Assembly: GCA_001782805.1 (NCBI GenBank)
Contig: MFPT01000008.1
Location: forward strand, 43,595-107,594
DNA: 64,000 bases
Direction of reading: 5' to 3'
Source: Candidatus Magasanikbacteria bacterium RIFCSPHIGHO2_01_FULL_41_23
Lineage (GTDB): Bacteria > Patescibacteria > ABY1 > Magasanikbacterales > UBA922
Every line of letters starts with the position of its first letter. Position 1 is the first letter of the stretch. Below, in pieces: positions 18,234-27,861 of this stretch. The position numbers and the translations under genes are program-made. Below the pieces are notes generated by a model, which was given only the letters and a program-made list of their open reading frames with translations, was not told where the DNA came from and did not search any database.

Positions 18234-19223
18234 ATGAATAATAGTAAGAAAGCTTTAATTACTGGTATTTCTGGACAAGACGGTAGCTATCTTGCTGAAT
18301 TATTATTGTCCAAAGGATATGAGGTGCATGGTATTGTCCGTCGATCAAGTAGCGTGGTCAGGGAACGGCTGGAACATTTGTATCCACAATATCAAAATAA
18401 ACTTTTATTCCTCCATTATGGCGATATGATGGATGGTAGTAGTCTTGCTCGTTTGCTTTACACTATTCAGCCGGATGAAATTTATAATCTAGCTGCCCAA
18501 AGCCACGTTAAAATTAGTTTTGATATTCCCGAGTATACTGCCGATGTTGGTGCTATCGGAGTTGTTCGTCTGTTGGAGTCAATACGTGATACCGGTATTA
18601 AGACTAAATTCTATCAAGCCTCTAGTAGTGAAATGTTTGGAAAAATTTTAGAAACACCACAAAAAGAAACCACACCATTTTATCCGCGCAGTCCCTATGC
18701 TTGCGCCAAAGCTTTTGCACATTACATTGCGGTTAATTACCGCGAGAGCTATGGTTTATTCACTTGTGGTGGCATTTTGTTTAATCATGAATCGCCACGC
18801 CGCGGAGAGAATTTTGTTACTCGTAAAATTACTCTTGGCGTAGCGAGTATATTGGCCGGTAAAGAGAAGAATATACACCTAGGCAATTTAGATGCCAAGC
18901 GTGATTGGGGGTATGCGCCTGATTATGTAGAGGCAATGTGGCGGATGTTGCAGTACCCTGAACCAGATGATTATGTAATCGCGACCGAGGAAACACACTC
19001 AGTAAGAGAATTTGCTGAAGAAGCTTTCAAATTGGTAAATCTCGATTGGGAAAAGTATGTAATTGCAGACGAAAAATATTTTCGTCCTGCGGAAGTCGAT
19101 TTATTGGTTGGTGATGCTACAAAAGCTCGCGAAAAATTGGGTTGGCGGCCGACTATCAAGTTTAAACAACTCGTAAAAATAATGGTAGAGGCGGACTGCG
19201 AGACGCTTGGTATTAGTATTTAA
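18234..19223 (+). CDS. gmd: GDP-mannose 4,6-dehydratase
   Basis: This 329-residue extended SDR has [36 protein letters not shown], the catalytic [12 protein letters not shown] and the GDP-mannose signature [20 protein letters not shown]. It forms GDP-4-keto-6-deoxy-mannose, or the heptose equivalent in some relatives. The start is the ATG at 18234; an in-frame TTG at 18198 would lie inside the previous gene and add 12 unrelated residues. A second, diverged Gmd-like gene follows after 18 bases, which suggests that the ketosugar is processed further or that a heptose is the substrate. Confidence 0.9.
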   Translation: MNNSKKALITGISGQDGSYLAELLLSKGYEVHGIVRRSSSVVRERLEHLYPQYQNKLLFLHYGDMMDGSSLARLLYTIQPDEIYNLAAQSHVKISFDIPEYTADVGAIGVVRLLESIRDTGIKTKFYQASSSEMFGKILETPQKETTPFYPRSPYACAKAFAHYIAVNYRESYGLFTCGGILFNHESPRRGENFVTRKITLGVASILAGKEKNIHLGNLDAKRDWGYAPDYVEAMWRMLQYPEPDDYVIATEETHSVREFAEEAFKLVNLDWEKYVIADEKYFRPAEVDLLVGDATKAREKLGWRPTIKFKQLVKIMVEADCETLGISI

Positions 19224-19241
19224 GAGTTAGCGCAAAATTAA

Positions 19242-20225
19242 ATGTCAAAAAAGACGGCTTTTATAACTGGAATTACCGGTCAAGACGGCGCGTATCTGGC
19301 GCAGTTTTTGTTAGAAAAAAAATATCAGGTAATCGGCTTAACTCATTCCTCGGAACGTCAAAGAATGTGGCGCTTGGATTATCTGGGTATACACGATCGA
19401 ATAAAAATAATTTCAGGAAGTCTTCTTAATAACAAGTTCATAAAAAAAATACTGAGCGAGTACCAACCACGGGAAATATACAATTTGGCGGGCGAATCAA
19501 ATGTCGCAAAGTCTTGGGAACATCCGCAGGATACCTTCTTAATTAATAGTTTTGTCGTGGCTCAGTTGTTGGAGAATATTCGAGTGTACGCCCCTACCAC
19601 CCGACTATTTCAAGCTTCCAGTGCCGAAATTTATGGCAACTCGTTACAACCAGCTACTGAAGAAATCAATTCTTTTTCGCCTTTGAATCCCTATGCTACT
19701 TCAAAATTGGCGGCACATTTTTTGATAAGAAATTACCGCGAACAATATAATTTATTTTTAAGCAACGGGGTGTTATTTACACATACTTCGCCGCTGCAAA
19801 TAGATTCCGCCTTCGTTAAAAATATCGTCCGCGGTGTAGCTAAAATTTTTTTGGGTCAGACGGATTGTATTATTATTGGAGATATTCGTATGCAAAGAGA
19901 TTTTTCTTTTGCCGGCGATGTAGTTGGTGCGATGTGGCTGATACTGCAACAAAAACAGCCACGAGATTTTATTATTTCTTCCGGCATTACTCGAACTGTA
20001 GAAGAGTTTGTTGAATTAGCTTTTGAGTGTGTTGGTATTAAAAAATGGCGTCGGTATATTAGAAAAAATCCGGAGTTAATTGGAAAACGAAGTTTACGAA
20101 AAATGTCAGGCTCTAACGAGGCTTTAAAAAAAATTGGCTGGAAGCCAAAGGTCAGCCTAGACCAGTTAGTAAACATGATGATGGATTTTGAGTTAAAAAA
20201 TACCAAAAAAGATTTTATTTTATGA
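19242..20225 (+). CDS. Gmd-family SDR paralogue, probable GDP-sugar reductase/epimerase/dehydratase
   Basis: The 327-residue protein opens with AFITGITGQDGAYLAQFLL, nearly identical in style to Gmd, and has ASSAEIYGNS and the catalytic NPYATSKLAAHFLI. The substrate-binding motif of Gmd (NHESPRRGE) is changed to THTSPLQIDSAFVKNIV, so the GDP-mannose contacts differ and its reaction may not be the Gmd one. Candidates are a GDP-4-keto-6-deoxy-sugar reductase (RMD/DmhB role) or a dehydratase for GDP-heptose. The gene shares an ATGA overlap with the next gene. Confidence 0.72.
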   Translation: MSKKTAFITGITGQDGAYLAQFLLEKKYQVIGLTHSSERQRMWRLDYLGIHDRIKIISGSLLNNKFIKKILSEYQPREIYNLAGESNVAKSWEHPQDTFLINSFVVAQLLENIRVYAPTTRLFQASSAEIYGNSLQPATEEINSFSPLNPYATSKLAAHFLIRNYREQYNLFLSNGVLFTHTSPLQIDSAFVKNIVRGVAKIFLGQTDCIIIGDIRMQRDFSFAGDVVGAMWLILQQKQPRDFIISSGITRTVEEFVELAFECVGIKKWRRYIRKNPELIGKRSLRKMSGSNEALKKIGWKPKVSLDQLVNMMMDFELKNTKKDFIL

Positions 20226-22516
20226 ATGAAAAAATATTTATTTCCATTGCCACTTATAATGAAAAGGAAAATATAGAAAAACTAATTCGAAGAATTTTTG
20301 ATCTAAAGATTAATAATTTGTCAGTGATAGTAGTGGACGACAATTCACCTGATGGCACTAGTGCAGTGGTGAAAAAAATGCAAAATCAATTTCCTTCTAT
20401 TTTTTTGATTGAACGTTCAGACAAGTTGGGTTACGGAGCTGCTCACAAGGTCGCTTTTGTTAAGGCTCTAGAAAGTGGGGCAGAAATAATTATTTCAATG
20501 GATGCGGATTTCTCTCATGATCCAAATGAAATACCGAATTTAATTACTCAAATTGAAAAAGGCTATGATGTTGTTGTAGGTTCACGTAAAGTAAATGGTG
20601 GAAAAATTGTCGGCTGGGGTTTATGGAGAAAATTTTGTAGCATCGGAGCTACTGTGGTTGCCAGATTGGTACTGGGTATTAGGACTCGTGATTTGACAAC
20701 CGGCTTTAGAGCGTACAAAAGAAAGGTATTTGAAATTATCAGTATCGATGAAATCACGAGCACAGGGTATTCTTTTTTGGAAGAATCCATTTACCTGATA
20801 GAAAAATACGATTTTAATGTCAAAGAAATTCCCGTAGTGTTTTTAAACAGGGAGTACGGAAAATCCAAATTAACGTGGCAGGAAATCATTTATTTTTTTA
20901 AAACCATTTTTGAATTAAGAATTAATTCATGGAATAAATTTTTTTTGAATAAACAAAATATTCCTTTAATTTTATTGAGCGTTTCTTTTTTTATTGGTAT
21001 ATGGCATGCTCTGCCGATGTTAGATGTCGTAGGAGACGAAATGTATTATGTCGGGGGTGTTTTAAGAGCGATGGAAAACTTTACTTTGATACCCGCGTTC
21101 GGAGAAGTGCCCTATGGCACTATAACTTATTTACTGAATTATGTTTTAATTGGCGGATTTGTCTTGATACTTTTTTTCTTTTTCGAATTTAATATATACA
21201 ATTTAAAACTTTTTTTAATACAATCGCCTGGGATAATGTATTTGATACCAAGACTGTTAAGCGCATTTTTAGCAATGGTTTATTTGGGTTTATTCAACAA
21301 AGTCTTAAAAAGAGAAATAAAGGATTATAAAAGTCGGATGTTTATTCTAGTTTTAACATTTACTAACATGCTGATTGTTTCCGTACTTCATACGGGAAAA
21401 ATGTGGATTTTGAGCACACTCTTAGTTTTGATTTCTTTTTATTACCTTTTTCAAACTTTAGATAGCGAAATAAATTTGGATAAGAGTAAAAAAAATGGGT
21501 ACATTTTTTTGAGCATTTTATTTGGTTTTTTGGCTACTGCAAACTTTATTTTTTTTGGTTTTGCCCTTATAAATATTCCATTACTTTTGATATTTTTTAG
21601 ACGTGATAAAGAAAAACAAATAAAGATATTGAAATACACGTTTATTTCTTTGTTAGTTTTTGCAGTCATTCTTTGTCTGAATTTTGCCAACACCAAGGAA
21701 TTGATTATGGGGCTGTGGATTGAACGTAATCAGACAGCAGTAGGGCAGAATTTGACTATTATGAGTTCTTTTTGGCTTTATTTTAAGAAAATTTTAGTTT
21801 TTTTCCCATTGCATATTTTGGCTATTGCTTTGACCTTGAAAGAAAATATTAAAAATAAAAAACTCTTTGTAATCTCAGTTATTTATTTTTTTACTTATTT
21901 TATTTTAGTTTCCGTAATTGGTACACGGTCATTCACCGTTTACGCCTATTATCGCTATGTGTTTCCACTCGGATTTTTTTTATCCCTGATTTTAATCAGT
22001 TTAAATTTTAAATTTAGAAAATATTTTTATATAATCAGTGCGATTTCCATATTTTATTTTATTTTTATTCTTTATTTTATTTCCGTTCCTACTACCTATA
22101 ACAAAGCTCATAATTGGGTTATAAATAATTTGAATCAGGGAAATGTGGTAGTATTAAATGGAATTCGTCTTTTGGAATTGCCTAAAAATAAGGAATCTTA
22201 TATGTCGTACCAGAAAGAAGCGTGTGCCACTAAGTGTCGTAATACCATAGATAATAATCTGAATGCAAGTATAAAATTTTTTACCAAAGATTGGCATAGT
22301 GAACCTAGTACGGTACCCGTGGCTGGTAGCGAGGTATATTATATTGAATACGACCAAAATCCGAAAGTCGGACAGGAACAAGTGGCTGAATTTTCAAACA
22401 AGGCGAATAACGCATTTGACCTTGAGACACATGTGGCAAATTATTTTGATCTTGATTTTTTTCATATCAAAAATTTTGGATCAGATATTTTTATTTACAA
22501 AGATAAAATTAAATGA
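20222..22516 (+). CDS. Fusion of GT2 polyprenyl-phosphate sugar synthase with a GT-C membrane glycosyltransferase-like domain
   Basis: This is a 764-residue two-part protein. Residues 1 to about 230 are a DPM1-type GT2: ISIATYNEKENIEKLI, VIVVDDNSPDGT, IISMDADFSHDP, TTGFRAYKRKVFE and YGKSKLTWQE. From about residue 245 to 625 there are 10-12 hydrophobic helices. The first loop holds DVVGDEMYYVGG, the acidic motif seen after helix 1 in GT39/GT83-like GT-C enzymes. A soluble, probably external domain of about 130 residues follows. One chain could make a polyprenyl-phosphate sugar and use it on the other side of the membrane; this is inference. The gene is visibly more AT-rich than its neighbours. 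Confidence 0.77.
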   Translation: MNEKIFISIATYNEKENIEKLIRRIFDLKINNLSVIVVDDNSPDGTSAVVKKMQNQFPSIFLIERSDKLGYGAAHKVAFVKALESGAEIIISMDADFSHDPNEIPNLITQIEKGYDVVVGSRKVNGGKIVGWGLWRKFCSIGATVVARLVLGIRTRDLTTGFRAYKRKVFEIISIDEITSTGYSFLEESIYLIEKYDFNVKEIPVVFLNREYGKSKLTWQEIIYFFKTIFELRINSWNKFFLNKQNIPLILLSVSFFIGIWHALPMLDVVGDEMYYVGGVLRAMENFTLIPAFGEVPYGTITYLLNYVLIGGFVLILFFFFEFNIYNLKLFLIQSPGIMYLIPRLLSAFLAMVYLGLFNKVLKREIKDYKSRMFILVLTFTNMLIVSVLHTGKMWILSTLLVLISFYYLFQTLDSEINLDKSKKNGYIFLSILFGFLATANFIFFGFALINIPLLLIFFRRDKEKQIKILKYTFISLLVFAVILCLNFANTKELIMGLWIERNQTAVGQNLTIMSSFWLYFKKILVFFPLHILAIALTLKENIKNKKLFVISVIYFFTYFILVSVIGTRSFTVYAYYRYVFPLGFFLSLILISLNFKFRKYFYIISAISIFYFIFILYFISVPTTYNKAHNWVINNLNQGNVVVLNGIRLLELPKNKESYMSYQKEACATKCRNTIDNNLNASIKFFTKDWHSEPSTVPVAGSEVYYIEYDQNPKVGQEQVAEFSNKANNAFDLETHVANYFDLDFFHIKNFGSDIFIYKDKIK

Positions 22517-22550
22517 ATTTGAACCCAAGCGGTCAGAAAGATGATTAAGT

Positions 22551-23900
22551 ATGAACTGGAGTATTTTGAAAAAAATTAAAGATAAAAAATCATATTCAAT
22601 TATTATTTTCTTGGTAATTTTTTGTGTTACGTTGGGTTACTCGTTCTATCACAGAATCGAGCCTGTAGTAGACGCCAAAGCGTACGATAAAATAGCAGTC
22701 AATCTGGTCAATGGGTTTGGTTTTAGGGAAGATCGTACACAGAACTATCAGTTTGATACGGCAATTATTAGGGCTGGTCCGGGCTATGAATTTTTTTTGG
22801 CGACTATTTACAACGTGTTTGGCTATCATTATGAAGCAGTCTGGATTATTCAGGCTATTCTTCATGTACTTTCCGCTCTTTTGTTATTTTTTATCAGTCG
22901 TAAATTATTTGTGGAAAAAGGTGAGCAGATTGGTTTAATTGCCGCCGGTCTCTTTGGCTTTCATCCTGATCTGATTGAGATTTCTGCCATGCTTATGACA
23001 GAGACGCTCTATCTGTTTTTTATTATTCTCGTGGCATGGTTTTTGGTAGATAGCTACCAAGCTTTGCGACGAACGTTTTGGCACAGCATAGTATTTGGTT
23101 TGGTGACCGGCTTTGCCATCCTCACTCGTCCGACCGTTATCTTGTTTATTGTAGTCATTGGAGCTTTCTGTCTGTATCAAAAAAAATACCGTATTTTATT
23201 TTTATTTGGTCTGGGATTGGTGGCAACGCTCACGCCCTGGGTTATACACAATTATCTTATTTTTCATCAATTTATCTTGACCACCCTTATTGGGAGCTAT
23301 AATCTGTGGGTAGGGAATACGCTTTTGGCGAATGGTGGACAAATTGCCGGCGGTTTTAACCCTCTCACTACCTATACTGCCGTGCACGGATTTTTTAATT
23401 TAAAAGAGCAGGCGAATCAGGAGTTTCTGACCTTTGTTTTTACCTATCCGTTCGTTTTTTTGAAACTGGTCGCGCTTCGTTTTATCCGCTACTTTAGTCT
23501 AATCCGTCCGATGGGTTTTTGGTTTTACCAAACTGGTTTTAGCCAAGCTCTTTTTGTGGCATCTTCGGCTTTTGCTCAAGCACTACTTTTCGTCTGTGGT
23601 TTTTCTGGTATGCTGGTGGCATGGCGAACCAGGCAACTACTATGGCGGTATCTTGTTATTCTGGCTTTAATGGCACCCATCCCACTTATCGCCACAGTTG
23701 TCGAATCACGTTATCGTTTTCAAATTTATCCTTTTTTAGCTTTGTTCGGTGGCTATGCAATAGTGCAGTGGGAACAAAAACTAAGCTGGTTTAAACAGAG
23801 GTATTTTATGATCCCATTTTTGTTTTTTGTAATAGTGAGTATTATCGATTTATTTTTGTTTAGCGATGTGGTATTAGAACACTTAAATCGCCTATTTTAA
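22551..23900 (+). CDS. GT-C (GT39/ArnT-like) membrane glycosyltransferase
   Basis: A 449-residue polytopic protein with about 11-12 hydrophobic helices. The first external loop carries RIEPVVDAKAYDKIAVNLV with an Asp shortly after helix 1, as in protein mannosyltransferase/ArnT relatives, followed by AGPGYEFFLATIY in the position of the usual hPPlyf motif. FAILTRPTVILFIV is the typical hxxRP segment. These enzymes take sugar from a polyprenyl-phosphate carrier and act on the outer face. It is followed after three bases by a second GT-C gene. Confidence 0.77.
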   Translation: MNWSILKKIKDKKSYSIIIFLVIFCVTLGYSFYHRIEPVVDAKAYDKIAVNLVNGFGFREDRTQNYQFDTAIIRAGPGYEFFLATIYNVFGYHYEAVWIIQAILHVLSALLLFFISRKLFVEKGEQIGLIAAGLFGFHPDLIEISAMLMTETLYLFFIILVAWFLVDSYQALRRTFWHSIVFGLVTGFAILTRPTVILFIVVIGAFCLYQKKYRILFLFGLGLVATLTPWVIHNYLIFHQFILTTLIGSYNLWVGNTLLANGGQIAGGFNPLTTYTAVHGFFNLKEQANQEFLTFVFTYPFVFLKLVALRFIRYFSLIRPMGFWFYQTGFSQALFVASSAFAQALLFVCGFSGMLVAWRTRQLLWRYLVILALMAPIPLIATVVESRYRFQIYPFLALFGGYAIVQWEQKLSWFKQRYFMIPFLFFVIVSIIDLFLFSDVVLEHLNRLF

Positions 23901-23903
23901 AGT

Positions 23904-25340
23904 ATGTTTTTTGTTTGGTTGGAACAATTTGTCGAAACACACTACAAAAAAATTTTATTATTTTTAGTGATACTATTTTTGGGCGTGGCCACTTGGCATG
24001 TGTCTGCGAGTCCGGCTACTTGGTTTGACGAGGGAATTAATTTGGGGATTGCCAAAAGTTGGTTGGTTAATGGTGTTTATAGTTTGCCTTTGGCGCCATA
24101 TACTTTTGTGACTGATCGCGCTTTTTTGATTACGACTAATTATCCCGTATTGTTGCCCGTGGCTCTCTCCCTAAAATTATTTGGTTTTTCATTATTCAGC
24201 GCGCGTCTGCCAATGATTTTATTTTTATTTCTTTTTGTGTGCGCCATGTATGTATTGGCGCGTCGCCTGTATGGAAAAAATGCGGCTTTGGTGACCATGG
24301 CTTTGGTGATCTCTTTCGCGCCTTTTTATGGAGATGGTAAAGCTGTCTTGGGCGAAGTGCCCGGACTGGTTTATTTTTTGTTTGGGTTATTTTTGCTGCC
24401 AAAAGAATTGGATTCGCGACGTTTATTTTTATCTGGTTTGTTGTTGGGATTAAGCGCTGCTACTAAACCATTTTTTTTGATTCTGGCTCCGGCCATTTTT
24501 GTGGGTGAGTGGTTTGCGTATTCAATTAAAACAAAAATGTTTTGGCAGAGGATCGGTAGTTTATCCCTGGGTGCAATTTTGCCTGTATTGATTTGGCTTA
24601 AGACAATTTTACCCAGTTTTTCTTGGAACGGAATTTTGACGGCCACGAAGTATTATTCCAATTCGTATGCCGGTACTGATTTTTTTGTTTTAATGGCACA
24701 TAACGTATGGCGTTTTTTTTCTGAAAGTACGCCGTTACATTTTTTGTTTTTACTAATTATCTTTTTAGGTGGTTTGTGGCAGGCCAAGAAACAGGGAAAA
24801 AAAATACATAAAATAGAAATTATAATTCTAACTTTTTGTTTGATTAATTTGGCTTGGTATTTGAAAACTCCGGGTTGGTATCGATATTTTTTTACCGCGC
24901 ACATTTTATTATTTTTATTTACGCCCGCTTTTTTGATCCGACTGATTCCACGCCGCGTGGCGATTGCGCTATTAGTCGGGTTGTTTATTTTTCAATCCAT
25001 TCATTTGTTCACACGACGGAATGATTCGCTGTATAATGACGATACTGCCACTGTCTTTAGTCGGCAAGTTATGACCTTTACCAAGCCGAGCGATAAAATT
25101 TTAATTATCAACAGCCCGAGCGCGGCTTTTTTATTGAATGATCGTGAGATATATCAATATTTGCAAATCAATCCCAAGCTTCATTTTGGTGACGCGGATT
25201 TTTTCAATCAGTATCAGTATATTATTTTGAGCGGGAGTACAGCGGATTTGGATATTCCGGATGTGGATACTGATATTTTCAGTCGGTATACTCCTTTGTA
25301 TGGATCGGGTCATTATATGTTGTACAAAAGACGTCTATGA
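23904..25340 (+). CDS. GT-C (GT39/ArnT-like) membrane glycosyltransferase
   Basis: This 478-residue polytopic protein has the clear family motif ATWFDEGINLGIAKSWLVNG after helix 1 (Asp-Glu of the GT39/GT83 catalytic loop), then NYPVLLPVALSLKLFG, LGEVPGLVYFLFG and LGLSAATKPFF. It has about 11 helices and a small C-terminal external domain. It should use polyprenyl-phosphate sugars made by the GT2 enzymes of the locus. The start of the next GT2 gene overlaps its stop (ATGA), tying the synthase and user together. Confidence 0.8.
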   Translation: MFFVWLEQFVETHYKKILLFLVILFLGVATWHVSASPATWFDEGINLGIAKSWLVNGVYSLPLAPYTFVTDRAFLITTNYPVLLPVALSLKLFGFSLFSARLPMILFLFLFVCAMYVLARRLYGKNAALVTMALVISFAPFYGDGKAVLGEVPGLVYFLFGLFLLPKELDSRRLFLSGLLLGLSAATKPFFLILAPAIFVGEWFAYSIKTKMFWQRIGSLSLGAILPVLIWLKTILPSFSWNGILTATKYYSNSYAGTDFFVLMAHNVWRFFSESTPLHFLFLLIIFLGGLWQAKKQGKKIHKIEIIILTFCLINLAWYLKTPGWYRYFFTAHILLFLFTPAFLIRLIPRRVAIALLVGLFIFQSIHLFTRRNDSLYNDDTATVFSRQVMTFTKPSDKILIINSPSAAFLLNDREIYQYLQINPKLHFGDADFFNQYQYIILSGSTADLDIPDVDTDIFSRYTPLYGSGHYMLYKRRL

Positions 25341-26074
25341 ATATTTTTGAACTCTCGGTTGTGATTCCGGTTTTTAATGGCGCTGATTTTATTGGACAGT
25401 CGCTATCCGCATTGCGCGAGTGGCGTGATTCTCAAGCATCCAAAAGCGTTGAAATTATTATCGTGAATGACGGCAGTACTGATGGCACGGCTAAAATTTT
25501 ATCTTCTCAAATTCAAAATTTTGTTGGCTTGAAAATTATCAATCTGGATTCGAATGAAGGAAAGGGCGTGGCAATTCGAGCGGGGTTGCAAATGGCGACC
25601 GGTGAATATAGTGTGTATACTGACGCTGACTTGCCCTACGGAGTAAAAGTGCTGGGAAATATGTTGGAAGAAATGAAAAAATATCCGACATTGGATTTCC
25701 TGTATGGCTCGCGGACTCATTTTGAGTCAGGCGTGGAAAAGGAATATGGGCTCGTGCGAAAACTGGGACGATTATTTTTTTCTGGCGTGGTGCGCGGCTT
25801 GGTTTTGTCTGATATCCCTGACACGCAATGCGGCATAAAAATGATGCGCCAGTCATTGGTGAAATTGGTTGTGGCAAGATCAGTAATCTCGCGTTTTGCT
25901 TTTGACATTGAAGTATTTGTTTTGGTCAAAGCGAGAAAATTGCCGATGAAAGATTTTCCCGTACTGCTCAATCATCGCAAAGAAAGTAGTGTGCGCATTA
26001 TCAAGGATACGGCAGTGATGTTGATGGATATTTTTTTAATTAAAAAAAATCAGCGAAAAGGTGTATATAATTAG
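25337..26074 (+). CDS. GT2 polyprenyl-phosphate sugar synthase (DPM1/ALG5-like)
   Basis: A 245-residue GT-A protein with LSVVIPVFNGADFIGQSL, IIIVNDGSTDGTAKIL, EGKGVAIRAGLQMATG, the metal-binding VYTDADLPYG and DTQCGIKMMR, in ALG5/DPM1 order. There is no membrane tail. It probably loads a hexose onto a polyprenyl phosphate. It overlaps the GT-C gene upstream by four bases, and the asparagine-synthase-like start follows one base after its stop. Confidence 0.82.
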   Translation: MNIFELSVVIPVFNGADFIGQSLSALREWRDSQASKSVEIIIVNDGSTDGTAKILSSQIQNFVGLKIINLDSNEGKGVAIRAGLQMATGEYSVYTDADLPYGVKVLGNMLEEMKKYPTLDFLYGSRTHFESGVEKEYGLVRKLGRLFFSGVVRGLVLSDIPDTQCGIKMMRQSLVKLVVARSVISRFAFDIEVFVLVKARKLPMKDFPVLLNHRKESSVRIIKDTAVMLMDIFLIKKNQRKGVYN

Positions 26075-26075
26075 T

Positions 26076-27860
26076 ATGTGTGGAGTAAATGGTTTTAATT
26101 TCAGAGATGAAAATTTGGTTCAGAAAATGGACCAGGTTACGGCACATCGCGGTCCAGATCAAAGTGCTTTTTGGTGTGATGAAAAAATTTCCTTGGGTCA
26201 TAATCGTTTGGCAATTATTGATTTGTCCCCGCGTGGTGTTCAGCCCATGTGGGATGCGGCGCATGAAGTCGTGATTGTCTTTAACGGTGAAATTTATAAT
26301 TATCAAGAATTGCGTAGTGAATTGGAAGTTGAATACCAGTTTAATTCCCAGAGCGACACGGAAGTTATTTTGAATGCCTATAAAAAATATGGCGCCGAAT
26401 GCCTGAATAAATTCAATGGCATTTTTGCATTTGCGATTTGGGATACGCGCACCGAGGAATTATTTTTGACGCGCGACAGAATGGGCGTGAAGCCGTTATA
26501 TTATTTTTTTGATGGTGCACGCTTTATTTTTTCTTCAGAAATTAAAGGGATTTTGGAGCATGTTGTGTCGCGCGAAGTTGATCGGCAAGCGTTTAATCTT
26601 TTTTTTCAATTGCTGTATGTGCCAGAGCCATTGACGATGTTCAAAAATATTTTGAAATTGCCGGCCGCGCATTACGCGATTTTAAAAGAAAATAAATTGG
26701 AAATAAAAAAATATTGGGACAGCGCACCCGATTTTTTACCCTGCCCTAAAAAATCATATCAACAAACAGTGGCTGAAATTCGGGAAACTTTTCGCGATAG
26801 CGTGAAACATCAGCTGATTTCTGATCGGCCAGTGGGAATTTTTTTGAGCGGGGGATTGGATTCGACTGCTGTGCTGGGCGCGGCTGTGGAATTCCATTCC
26901 GGACCGATTAAAACTTTTTCTGTTGGGTTCAAAGATAGTATTGATCCAAAAAAATTTAATGCTGATTTTGATTTGGCGCGACAAACTGCGGCGTATTATA
27001 AAACCGATCATCATGAATTACTCGTTGGGCCAAATGATATTTGGAATGAGATTGAACAGATTGTTTGGCATTTGGACGAACCGAATTTCAATCCTACGGC
27101 TGGAGCCATTTATTTATTATCAAAATATGCGAAGCAGTCAGTGGCTGTCGTTCTTGGCGGTGATGGAGCTGATGAATTGTTTGGTGGTTATCCGCGCTAT
27201 TATTATAGCCGCTTGATGGGTTTATTTTTATTTGATGAAAAGCGCGTGTTGCGTTTTTTGGCGCAGAAATCCGATCACTTAGAAAAAATTATTTCAGCAA
27301 ATATCTATCATCCTACGCAAGCCGCGGAGAATTTGCAACAGCGTTATTTTATTAATGCCAAAAATCGTCCTTGTGATTTTGAAAATTATTTTATGCGTAT
27401 TGACCGCGAAGGCTGGCTGGCAGATGAGTCGCTTTTGCGCAGTGATAAAATGACCATGGCCAATGGTGTGGAAGCCCGCGTGCCGATTTTGGATTATCGA
27501 CTGGTAAAATTAAGTGAAACAATTCCCGTGAAGTGGAAATTTAATTTGTGGCAGAATCCGAAAAATTTTCAAGGCAAGAAAATTTGGAAAGAGGCGATAA
27601 AGTCATATTTGCCTGAGCATGTCTTGAATCAACAAAAACGTGGTTGGTTTACGCCCATGGCCAAATGGCTACGTGGTGAATTGCGCGCGCCGGTGTATGA
27701 AATTTTACAACAAGCCAAACAAAATATCACGCACTTTAATCCGGAAGGAATTGAGGAAATGTGGCAAAAACATTTGACCGGCCAAGTCTATAATCTGAAC
27801 AGTATATGGGCAATCGTGATGTGGCAGCTGTGGTATAATAAATTTTTTAAAAAAATGTAA
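26076..27860 (+). CDS. asnB: Glutamine-hydrolysing asparagine synthase-type amidotransferase
   Basis: The start must be the ATG at 26076, because it exposes MCGVNGF and makes Cys2 the glutaminase nucleophile; the longer GTG start at 26061 would bury it. The 594-residue product has the class II glutaminase domain (HRGPDQSAFW, GHNRLAIID, VFNGEIYNYQE, QSDTEVILNAY). A synthetase domain follows with the ATP loop IFLSGGLDSTAVLG (about residue 257), LGGDGADELFGGYPRYY and MTMANGVEARVPILD. It could make asparagine. In surface-glycan clusters homologues amidate uronic acids, which is the more likely role here; that is inference from context. Confidence 0.85.
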   Translation: MCGVNGFNFRDENLVQKMDQVTAHRGPDQSAFWCDEKISLGHNRLAIIDLSPRGVQPMWDAAHEVVIVFNGEIYNYQELRSELEVEYQFNSQSDTEVILNAYKKYGAECLNKFNGIFAFAIWDTRTEELFLTRDRMGVKPLYYFFDGARFIFSSEIKGILEHVVSREVDRQAFNLFFQLLYVPEPLTMFKNILKLPAAHYAILKENKLEIKKYWDSAPDFLPCPKKSYQQTVAEIRETFRDSVKHQLISDRPVGIFLSGGLDSTAVLGAAVEFHSGPIKTFSVGFKDSIDPKKFNADFDLARQTAAYYKTDHHELLVGPNDIWNEIEQIVWHLDEPNFNPTAGAIYLLSKYAKQSVAVVLGGDGADELFGGYPRYYYSRLMGLFLFDEKRVLRFLAQKSDHLEKIISANIYHPTQAAENLQQRYFINAKNRPCDFENYFMRIDREGWLADESLLRSDKMTMANGVEARVPILDYRLVKLSETIPVKWKFNLWQNPKNFQGKKIWKEAIKSYLPEHVLNQQKRGWFTPMAKWLRGELRAPVYEILQQAKQNITHFNPEGIEEMWQKHLTGQVYNLNSIWAIVMWQLWYNKFFKKM

Positions 27861-27861
27861 T

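Noticed and set aside
16937..20225. Antibiotic-type deoxysugar or polyketide cluster
   Set aside because: C-methyltransferase and Gmd genes also occur in antibiotic clusters, but no PKS, NRPS or aglycone gene is present; flippase and ligase genes show a surface-glycan role.
26061..26075. GTG start upstream of the asparagine-synthase-like gene
   Set aside because: It would place five residues before the required Met-Cys glutaminase start.
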